Source of the DNA: a bacterium
Lineage (GTDB): Bacteria; CAIJMQ01; JAADFP01
Assembly (NCBI GenBank): GCA_027021085.1
Contig: JALUVB010000080.1
Location: forward strand, 1-12,752
DNA length: 12,752 nucleotides
Direction of reading: 5' to 3'
Positions 7,126 through 12,752 of this stretch are shown here, piece after piece. Position 1 is the first letter of the stretch, and each line of letters starts with the position of its first letter. The notes below the pieces were generated by a model, which made no database searches, was not told the DNA's origin, and worked only from the letters and a program-made list of their open reading frames with translations. The translations under genes and the position numbers were made by a program.

Positions 7126-7137
7126 TATTTAAGATAT
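7126..7137 (+). repeat. Right copy of the 12-bp direct repeat flanking the SRP RNA
   Basis: This is a perfect copy of TATTTAAGATAT at 6840-6851. Pairing the left copy (6840-6851) with 7125-7136 gives 11 pairs in 12 positions, including two G-U wobbles and one A-A mismatch (6845/7131). They are separated from the mature helix by a small internal loop (6852-6853 opposite 7122-7124). Confidence 0.7.
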
Positions 7138-7227
7138 AACCGTGTGGATGGCAGGTGGTAGAATTATTTCTCGGTTTGTTGCTCGTAAGTAAGTTTAGAA
7201 CTGACCTGACTGGTAGGGAGGGTTGAC

Positions 7228-8715
7228 TTGAATTACCAGGTTCTTTCCCGTAAGTGGAGACCACAGTTTTTCAGAGAAGTGGTGGGACAGGAGCATGTAG
7301 TACTTACTCTCCAGAATGCTATCAAGCGGGGAAGAGTGGGGCATGCGTATCTTTTTTCCGGGCCTCGCGGTGTAGGAAAAACGACTACGGCCAGGATTCT
7401 GGCAAAAGCCTTGAATTGCAAAAAAGGACCTGCGCCTGAGCCTTGCAATGAGTGCGGCAACTGCAAAAGTATAACCGAGGGAAGAAGCATGGATGTCCTG
7501 GAGATTGACGGGGCTTCGCACCGGGGAGTAGAAGAGGTGAGGGCATTAAGGGAAAATGTGAAGTTTTCTCCCACTTCTTCCCTTTACAAGGTATATATCA
7601 TCGATGAAGTGCATATGCTCACCAATGAAGCTTTCAATGCTCTTCTAAAGACCCTGGAAGAACCGCCTGAGCATGTGCGGTTCATCTTTGCCACCACCTC
7701 TCCCCATAAGGTTCCCTTGACCATTCTCTCTCGTTGCCAGAGATTCGATTTCCACAAAATTCCCCTTAAGCTTCTGGTAGAAACGTTAAAAAATGTTTCT
7801 CAAAGGGAAAATATTAAGATTGCAGAAGGCGCTTTTTTAAGAATTGCCCGCATTTCCGACGGAAGTCTGAGGGATGCAGAAAGTATTCTTGACCAGCTGG
7901 TTTCTTACGTGGAGGGGGAAATACAGGAAAAAGATGTTGATTACCTCATGGGTAAGGTAGGCAGGGAACACCTCTCAGAGTTTATTCTGTATCTGGAAAA
8001 AGGAGAGATTGGAAAGTGCTGGAGCAAGGTAGAGGAATTATCCCAGGAGGGAAAGCCACTGGAGGGCTTCCTGGATGATTGCGGAGAATTTCTGAAAGAT
8101 GTGCTCTTTCTGAAGATTGGCATAGGAGACAGTGAAACCCGGAATTTACTGCAGGGAGAAATCTACCGGGAGATAAGAAATATACGGGAAGAGAGATTGA
8201 TAGAGTTAATGGAAAACCTGGTGGAATTGAGAGAGAGAGTCAGAAGATCCGATACCCCCTTGCTTACCCTGGAGGCCGGGCTGGCCAGGTTGTCCAGGAA
8301 AGAGGCTGGAGCAGTTAAAGTAAAAAAAGATAAGGCAGAGAAAGCAGAGAAGGTGGAGGAGCAGCGCCCCGAAGCAAAGCCTCCTTCCCCGCAAGAAGAT
8401 TCCTGGGAGCAGGTGGTAAAAGAAGTAAAAAAACTGGGGAACCTTCTGTATGCAGTGCTAAAGGGAAGCAAAGTGAGGGAAATGAAGGAAGACAAGATAG
8501 TAATTGCTATGCCCTGCAATGCTGCGTACTTCAACACGATTCCCCAGAAGGATAAACTGAGTGCCTGGATAAAGGGCAAATTGGGCAAGGAGCCCGAGTT
8601 TATTTTCAGAGAAGAGAAGTCTAAGAAAGAAAAAAAAGCAAAGTATGATAAAATTGTAGAGGAAGCAATGAGGCTGTTTAATGCAAAAGTAGTGAGGAAG
8701 GAGAACAATGGTTAA
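7228..8715 (+). CDS. dnaX: DNA polymerase III subunit gamma/tau (clamp-loader ATPase)
   Basis: DnaX is the AAA+ motor of the clamp loader that places the beta clamp on primed DNA. The N-terminus (QVLSRKWRPQFFREVVGQ) is diagnostic. The Walker A motif is GPRGVGKT (45-52). The zinc module uses C64, C73, C76 and C79. Walker B is IIDEVH (124-129). The sensor-1 region FATTSPHK (154-161) leads to the SRC motif (168-170), and DGSLRDAESILDQ is the sensor-2 block. The clamp-loader collar ends near residue 350. After a Lys/Glu/Pro-rich linker, residues about 393-495 form the tau-specific C-terminal domain. The start is TTG at 7228, supported by AGGGAGG (7215-7221) with 6-nt spacing and by the family N-terminus. 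A slippery heptamer in the linker probably yields a short gamma form as well. The stop overlaps the ybaB start by 8 nt, and the ybaB ATG at 8708 lies just after a GGAAGGAG sequence inside dnaX. Length (495) is within the range of non-proteobacterial DnaX. Confidence 0.97.
   Translation: MNYQVLSRKWRPQFFREVVGQEHVVLTLQNAIKRGRVGHAYLFSGPRGVGKTTTARILAKALNCKKGPAPEPCNECGNCKSITEGRSMDVLEIDGASHRGVEEVRALRENVKFSPTSSLYKVYIIDEVHMLTNEAFNALLKTLEEPPEHVRFIFATTSPHKVPLTILSRCQRFDFHKIPLKLLVETLKNVSQRENIKIAEGAFLRIARISDGSLRDAESILDQLVSYVEGEIQEKDVDYLMGKVGREHLSEFILYLEKGEIGKCWSKVEELSQEGKPLEGFLDDCGEFLKDVLFLKIGIGDSETRNLLQGEIYREIRNIREERLIELMENLVELRERVRRSDTPLLTLEAGLARLSRKEAGAVKVKKDKAEKAEKVEEQRPEAKPPSPQEDSWEQVVKEVKKLGNLLYAVLKGSKVREMKEDKIVIAMPCNAAYFNTIPQKDKLSAWIKGKLGKEPEFIFREEKSKKEKKAKYDKIVEEAMRLFNAKVVRKENNG
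8308..8333 (+). promoter_or_regulatory. dnaX: Probable programmed -1 ribosomal frameshift signal in dnaX
   Basis: Seven adenines at 8322-8328 are read in frame 0 as gtA-AAA-AAA, the X-XXY-YYZ form of a -1 slippery heptamer. After a -1 slip the next codons are AGA (8328-8330) and TAA (8331-8333). The short product would therefore end Lys-Lys-Arg at residue 368, just after the clamp-loader collar, like E. coli gamma. A GGAG at 8308-8311 lies 10 nt upstream of the heptamer, the spacing of the stimulatory Shine-Dalgarno-like element in E. coli dnaX. Downstream pairing is weak: GGAGG (8355-8359) with CCTCC (8380-8384). Polymerase slippage on the A run would produce the same frame. Confidence 0.7.
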
Positions 8716-9022
8716 GAACATAGGGAAGCTACTGAAAGAAGCCCACAAGATTCAGGAAGAAATTTCCCGCATCCAGGAGGAATTATCCCGCCGGGAGGTA
8801 GAAGCTACTGCAGGTGGGGGGATGGTGCAGGTGGTGGTAAACGGTAATCAGGAAATAGTTTCTCTGAAAATAGAGAAGGAAGTAGTGAACCCGGACGACA
8901 TAGAAATGCTGGAAAGTCTTATCATTGCCGCAGTGAACGAGGCAGTTAGAAAGTCGCGTGAGATGCTTACAGAGGAACTGGCGAAGATAACCGGCGGATT
9001 GCCTATCCCGGGAATGTTTTGA
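8708..9022 (+). CDS. ybaB: YbaB/EbfC-family nucleoid-associated DNA-binding protein
   Basis: This 104-residue protein has the full YbaB/EbfC signature. An N-terminal amphipathic helix (GKLLKEAHKIQEEISRIQEEL) is followed by VEATAGGGMVQVVVNG (about 32-47). Next come SLKIEKEVVNPDDIEMLESL and a C-terminal helix ending in GGLPIPGMF. Family members are small dimers that bind DNA with little sequence preference and are almost always encoded between dnaX and recR, as here. The ATG at 8708 lies inside the last codons of dnaX (8-nt overlap) with AGGAAGGAG upstream, so expression is tied to full-length tau translation; a ribosome that frameshifts in dnaX terminates about 375 nt earlier and would not reach it. 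Confidence 0.96.
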   Translation: MVKNIGKLLKEAHKIQEEISRIQEELSRREVEATAGGGMVQVVVNGNQEIVSLKIEKEVVNPDDIEMLESLIIAAVNEAVRKSREMLTEELAKITGGLPIPGMF

Positions 9023-9048
9023 TTTTTGGAGTTTGGGATTTCTAAATA

Positions 9049-9624
9049 ATGTATCCACAGAGTTTCCAGGAACTTATCCAGCTTCTTGCTCGCCTTCCCG
9101 GCCTGGGTCCGCGAAGCGGGGAGAGGATTGCGTTTCATCTGCTGGATAACGAAGAAGCAGAAAAACTGGCCGGGCTTATAAAAGAAGTAAAGGAAAAAGT
9201 GCATCTGTGCCCTTCCTGTAATTATCTTACTGAAAAGGAAGTATGCGACATATGCGGAAGCGGAAGAAGGAACCGGTCTCTTCTCTGTATTGTGGAAGAA
9301 CCTGCCCAGCTGGAAGCCATAGAAAGAACAGGGGTTTATAAAGGACTTTTCTATGTCCTGGGAGGAAAAATTTCTCCCTGGGAAGGTAAGGATCCTTCTG
9401 CCCTTCCTTTCTCCAGGCTTTTTGCCAGGCTTTCCCAGGGCGAAGTAAAAGAAGTGATTATTGCGGTGAATGAAGACTTTACCGCTCTCTATGTCAAGAA
9501 GCTACTGCAAAAGGTCCCGGTAAAGGTTACCCGGTTAGCCAGAGGATTGCCGGTAGGGGCAAGGATAGAGTATGTTGATGAGGCTACTCTTCTGGAGGCT
9601 TTAAAAAATCGGAGTGAAATATGA
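9049..9624 (+). CDS. recR: Recombination mediator RecR, with a shortened Toprim loop
   Basis: RecR forms a ring-shaped tetramer that with RecO (and RecF) loads RecA onto SSB-coated gaps. The N-terminal helix-hairpin-helix is visible ([19 protein letters not shown], 14-32). The zinc finger has C54, C57, C66 and C69, and the Toprim domain begins LLCIVEEP (78-85) and includes [10 protein letters not shown] (104-113). The C-terminal [20 protein letters not shown] block is conserved. At 191 residues it is slightly shorter than the usual ~198-200. The canonical ATNPTVEGEATALY segment reads [10 protein letters not shown] (139-148), about four residues shorter and lacking the first Glu of VEGE. The ATG at 9049 gives the standard MYPxxF start; its ribosome site is weak (GGGA, 9035-9038) after a 26-nt gap from ybaB. 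The stop overlaps the next start by 4 nt (ATGA). Confidence 0.96.
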   Translation: MYPQSFQELIQLLARLPGLGPRSGERIAFHLLDNEEAEKLAGLIKEVKEKVHLCPSCNYLTEKEVCDICGSGRRNRSLLCIVEEPAQLEAIERTGVYKGLFYVLGGKISPWEGKDPSALPFSRLFARLSQGEVKEVIIAVNEDFTALYVKKLLQKVPVKVTRLARGLPVGARIEYVDEATLLEALKNRSEI

Positions 9625-11378
9625 AAGGTGAAGGTGAAATTATAAGAGTGGCAGGGCCGCTGGTAGTGGCCAAGGGTATCCCGGAAGCGAAAATGTACGA
9701 TGTGGTGAGAGTAGGCGAGAAAAATCTCATCGGCGAGATTATAGAACTAAAAGGGGATACGGCTTCTATTCAGGTTTACGAGGAAACTGCGGGGATAGGT
9801 CCGGGTGAGCCGGTAGTTTCCACCGGGGAACCTTTAAGCGTGGAATTAGGCCCGGGCTTATTAAGTTCCATATTTGACGGAATACAGCGTCCGTTGGATG
9901 TGATGCGGGAGAAGGTGGGAGATTTTATCACCCGCGGTTTAAGCTTGCCTTCTCTGGATAGAGAGAAAAAATGGGCATTTATCCCCACGGTAAAAAAAGG
10001 GGAGGAAGTAAGAGAAGGAGATGTGATAGGAGAGGTGCAGGAAACAAAGCATCTTAAACATTTCATCCTGGTGCCTCCCGGGGTATCGGGTAAGGTGGAG
10101 GAGATAAAAGAGGGAGAATTCACCGTGGAGGAAACCGTGGTATTGCTGAAAGGGGAAAATGGCGAGGAACAAAAGCTTTCCCTTATGCAGAGATGGCCGG
10201 TAAGAAGTGCCAGGCCCTATACGCGAAGGTTGGCTCCTTACAGCCTTTTGGTCACCGGGCAGAGAGTGGTGGATGCTTTCTTCCCCCTGGCTAAGGGAGG
10301 GACAGCCTGTGTACCGGGTCCTTTTGGCTCCGGGAAGACGGTTATACAGCACCAGTTAGCAAAGTGGAGCGATGCGGATGTGATAATCTATATTGGATGC
10401 GGAGAGAGGGGAAACGAGATGGCTGCTGTTCTCCTGGAGTTTCCCGAGCTGGAAGACCCCTATACAAACGAACCGCTTATTAACCGCACCGTGCTTATTG
10501 CCAATACTTCCAATATGCCTGTTTCTGCCCGGGAAGCTTCTGTATATACGGGGATTACCATTGCCGAGTATTTCCGGGATATGGGTTACCATGTGTCCGT
10601 AATGGCGGATTCTACTTCCCGCTGGGCAGAAGCTTTGCGGGAAATTTCGGGAAGGTTGGAAGAAATGCCGGGAGAAGAAGGTTATCCCGCCTATCTTCCC
10701 CAGCGGGTAGCCGGGTTCTATGAAAGGGCAGGCAGGGTAGTCTGCCTGGGCAGGGAGGAAAAGGAAGGCAGTGTATCCATCATTGGTGCGGTTTCGCCTC
10801 CGGGTGGTGACCTTTCTGACCCGGTGGTGCAGGCAACTCTGAAAGTGGTGAAAGTATTCTGGTCTCTGGAAGACTGGCTTGCCTACCGTAGGCATTTCCC
10901 GGCCATTAACTGGCTCTCCAGTTATTCTCTGTATGTAGATAACCTGGAGGAATTTCTCAGGCAGGAGTTATCCTCCGACTGGCTGGAGCTGAGAAAGGAA
11001 TCCCTAAGAATACTCGAGGAAGAATCCAACTTGCAGGAAATTGTGCGACTGGTGGGAATAGAGAGCCTGTCTCCCAAGGAGAGGCTTATCCTGGAGACAG
11101 CGCGTTCCTTAAGAGAAGATTTCCTGCATCAGAATGCTTTTGACCCGGTGGATACCTATTCTACCCTGAAAAAGCAGGTTTATATGCTCAAAATTATCCT
11201 GGAATTTCATCACCGGGTGCAAGCCTACATTGAAAACGGAGGCAATCTGGAAGAAGCGCTTTCTTCTCCCCTGAAAGAAGAAATCTCCCGTATGCGGTAT
11301 ATAAAAAATGAGGATGAAGAAAGCATGGAAAATCTCCTGGAAAAAGTAAGTAAAGTATTTGAGGTGGTCAATGCTTAA
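9621..11378 (+). CDS. atpA: V/A-type ATPase catalytic subunit A
   Basis: Subunit A carries the catalytic nucleotide sites of the A3B3 head of the V/A-type rotary ATPase, which couples ATP synthesis or hydrolysis to H+ or Na+ transport. The N-terminal barrel [15 protein letters not shown] is typical. Residues about 115-180 form the 'bulge' insertion that separates A subunits from F-type beta ([15 protein letters not shown]...[10 protein letters not shown]). The Walker A is GPFGSGKT (233-240), E262 in CGERGNE is the expected catalytic glutamate, and [18 protein letters not shown] (328 onward) is the family signature. The length of 585 residues is normal. Its ATG overlaps the recR stop by 4 nt, with GGAG at 9611-9614 spaced 6 nt upstream. 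This is unusual, because in most V/A operons subunits such as I, K, E, C or F come before A; none is present upstream here. Coupling ion (H+ or Na+) cannot be read from this subunit. Confidence 0.98.
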   Translation: MKGEGEIIRVAGPLVVAKGIPEAKMYDVVRVGEKNLIGEIIELKGDTASIQVYEETAGIGPGEPVVSTGEPLSVELGPGLLSSIFDGIQRPLDVMREKVGDFITRGLSLPSLDREKKWAFIPTVKKGEEVREGDVIGEVQETKHLKHFILVPPGVSGKVEEIKEGEFTVEETVVLLKGENGEEQKLSLMQRWPVRSARPYTRRLAPYSLLVTGQRVVDAFFPLAKGGTACVPGPFGSGKTVIQHQLAKWSDADVIIYIGCGERGNEMAAVLLEFPELEDPYTNEPLINRTVLIANTSNMPVSAREASVYTGITIAEYFRDMGYHVSVMADSTSRWAEALREISGRLEEMPGEEGYPAYLPQRVAGFYERAGRVVCLGREEKEGSVSIIGAVSPPGGDLSDPVVQATLKVVKVFWSLEDWLAYRRHFPAINWLSSYSLYVDNLEEFLRQELSSDWLELRKESLRILEEESNLQEIVRLVGIESLSPKERLILETARSLREDFLHQNAFDPVDTYSTLKKQVYMLKIILEFHHRVQAYIENGGNLEEALSSPLKEEISRMRYIKNEDEESMENLLEKVSKVFEVVNA

Positions 11379-12750
11379 AGAATATCTTACGGTAAGGGAA
11401 ATATCCGGTCCGCTTGTTCTGGTGGAAGAAGTGGAAGGTGTTAAGTATGATGAGCTTATTGAAATAAAAGCGCCTGATGGGAGTATGAGAAGGGGAAAAG
11501 TGCTGGAGATAGACGAAGATAAGGCGCTGGTTCAGCTATTTGAGGGAGCCACGGGGATAGATATTTATCGGACCCGGGTAAGGTTTTTGGGCAAGGGGAT
11601 AGAGGTGGGAATGAGCCTGGATATGCTGGGCAGAGTATTCGATGGCATGGGAAGAGTTAAGGACGGCGGGCCCGATATAATTCCTGAAGTCATCCTTGAT
11701 GTGAACGGTAATGCTATAAATCCTTTTTCTCGTGATTACCCTTCAGAGTTTATTCAGACAGGGATTTCTGCCATTGATGGCTTGAATACCCTGGTAAGGG
11801 GACAGAAGCTGCCTATTTTTTCTGCTTCTGGTTTACCCCATCCCCAGGTGGCAGCCCAGATAGTGAGGCAGGCAAAAGTATTGGGTAAGGAAGAAAAATT
11901 TGCCGTGGTTTTTGCCGGTATGGGGATAACCTTTGAAGAGGCTGATTTCTTCCTGAAAAGTTTTGAGAAAGAGGTGGCACTGGAAAGAACCGTGGTATTC
12001 CTGAATCTGGCGGAAGACCCTTCCATTGAAAGAATCTCCACTCCTCGCGTGGCACTCACCTGCGCGGAATACCTGGCTTTCCTTAAAGATATGCATGTGC
12101 TGGTGATACTTACGGACATGACCAACTACTGTGAAGCACTCAGAGAAGTCTCTGCTGCCCGCAAGGAAGTTCCCGGGAGAAGAGGCTACCCCGGCTACAT
12201 GTACACGGATTTAGCCAGCATTTACGAGAGAGCTGGCAGAATTAAAGGCAAAAAAGGCTCTATAACCCAGATGCCTATCCTTACCATGCCGGAAGATGAC
12301 AAAACTCATCCCATTCCGGACCTTACCGGTTATATAACCGAGGGACAGATAATTCTATCCCGTTCTCTCCATCGCAAGGGAATATACCCCCCCATAGATG
12401 TTTTACCTTCGCTCTCGCGTCTTAAAGACAGGGGAATTGGAAAGGATAAGACCAGGGAAGACCACTCTGACCTTTTCAACCAGTTATTTGCAGCTTATGC
12501 CCATGGAAAAGAGGTGCAGGAACTTGCCGTGATTCTGGGAGAAGAATCCCTCAGTGAACTGGACCGGGTATACTTTAAATTCTCCGAGGAATTTGAAGGG
12601 AGGTATGTGAGCCAGGGAGAATTTGAAAACCGCTCCATAGAGGAGACCCTGAATCTGGGCTGGGAGCTCTTGACCATGCTGCCCACCTCCGAACTGCGCA
12701 GAATAAGGCCGGAGTTTGTGAAGAAATACCTCCCTACCGTCAAGCGGTAA
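11371..12750 (+). CDS. atpB: V/A-type ATPase regulatory subunit B
   Basis: Subunit B is the non-catalytic partner that alternates with A in the hexameric head. It begins [18 protein letters not shown] and includes [15 protein letters not shown] (150-164), the degenerate P-loop position typical of B (usually FSGSGLPHNELAAQI). It continues with [27 protein letters not shown], and the strongly conserved [22 protein letters not shown] and [11 protein letters not shown] blocks. I choose ATG 11371 over an in-frame TTG at 11359: it gives the usual N-terminus and a 459-residue length, and GAGGTG (11361-11366) serves as ribosome site with 4-nt spacing. It overlaps atpA by 8 nt. The SAS and PQV changes at the vestigial P-loop are mild deviations. 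The gene ends 2 nt before the window edge; D, I, K and E subunits would be expected beyond it. Confidence 0.97.
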   Translation: MLKEYLTVREISGPLVLVEEVEGVKYDELIEIKAPDGSMRRGKVLEIDEDKALVQLFEGATGIDIYRTRVRFLGKGIEVGMSLDMLGRVFDGMGRVKDGGPDIIPEVILDVNGNAINPFSRDYPSEFIQTGISAIDGLNTLVRGQKLPIFSASGLPHPQVAAQIVRQAKVLGKEEKFAVVFAGMGITFEEADFFLKSFEKEVALERTVVFLNLAEDPSIERISTPRVALTCAEYLAFLKDMHVLVILTDMTNYCEALREVSAARKEVPGRRGYPGYMYTDLASIYERAGRIKGKKGSITQMPILTMPEDDKTHPIPDLTGYITEGQIILSRSLHRKGIYPPIDVLPSLSRLKDRGIGKDKTREDHSDLFNQLFAAYAHGKEVQELAVILGEESLSELDRVYFKFSEEFEGRYVSQGEFENRSIEETLNLGWELLTMLPTSELRRIRPEFVKKYLPTVKR

Positions 12751-12752
12751 TC

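Noticed and set aside
6840-7137. The TATTTAAGATAT pair as a target-site duplication from a mobile element
   Set aside because: The enclosed sequence is only the SRP RNA, with no transposase or terminal inverted repeats, and the repeats pair as an extension of the RNA helix. A processing stem explains them better.
7254-7439. Short + strand frame overlapping the start of dnaX in another frame
   Set aside because: It is an out-of-frame reading of the DnaX Walker A region; the translation has no independent features.
8163-8708. Long open frame on the - strand opposite the dnaX 3' half (181 codons)
   Set aside because: Ser/Phe/Leu-rich translation typical of the complement of a purine-rich Lys/Glu gene. 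No family motif or ribosome site, and dnaX is unambiguous on the + strand. The same reasoning removes the other antisense frames opposite dnaX, atpA and atpB.
11359-11370. In-frame TTG at 11359 as the start of ATPase subunit B
   Set aside because: It adds four residues (MRWS) not typical of the family and would use the ribosome site itself as coding sequence. ATG 11371 has GAGGTG correctly placed upstream.

Overview
The window is a bacterial chromosome segment in which every convincing gene lies on the + strand. It has two parts. Positions 1-6317 hold a tightly packed, accessory-looking cluster: the 3' part of a probable glycosidase-type gene with a glutamine-amidotransferase-like fold, a PLP-dependent DegT/StrS-family aminotransferase, two paralogous amidohydrolase-2-type proteins, and a 967-residue multidomain protein that looks like an uncharacterised glycoside-hydrolase-like enzyme. 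The first four genes are joined by short gaps or 4-nt ATGA overlaps, and the fifth follows after 98 nt. Together they suggest cytoplasmic conversion of a sugar, amino sugar or cyclitol. The substrate cannot be read from the sequence.

Positions 6318-6716 contain no convincing gene, but do contain promoter-like and foldable sequence. From 6717 onward the window is core genome: a tRNA-Ser(GCU); a full-length 'large' bacterial SRP RNA with Alu and S domains; dnaX, with a probable programmed -1 frameshift site; ybaB; recR; and then V/A-type ATPase subunits A and B. The dnaX-ybaB, recR-atpA and atpA-atpB pairs overlap by 4-8 nt, so this is probably one coupled operon or a chain of them. The order tRNA-Ser, SRP RNA, dnaX, ybaB, recR is the arrangement known from Bacillus-type genomes. 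The ATPase genes attached directly to recR are not part of that arrangement.

The organism cannot be named. The SRP RNA with an Alu domain and the tRNA-SRP-dnaX-ybaB-recR order point to Firmicutes or a deep-branching bacterium that kept this block. The V/A-type ATPase, purine-rich coding strands, frequent AGA/AGG arginine codons and Lys/Glu-rich proteins would fit an anaerobic, perhaps thermophilic lineage. That is inference from composition judged by eye.

The observations most worth checking are: (1) the slippery A-AAA-AAA heptamer in dnaX, with a -1 frame stop one codon later; (2) a 12-bp direct repeat exactly flanking the SRP RNA that can extend its terminal helix as a precursor-processing stem; (3) the amidohydrolase pair, in which one partner has lost every recognisable metal ligand; (4) the 967-residue glycosidase-like protein; and (5) ATPase subunit genes translationally coupled to recR.
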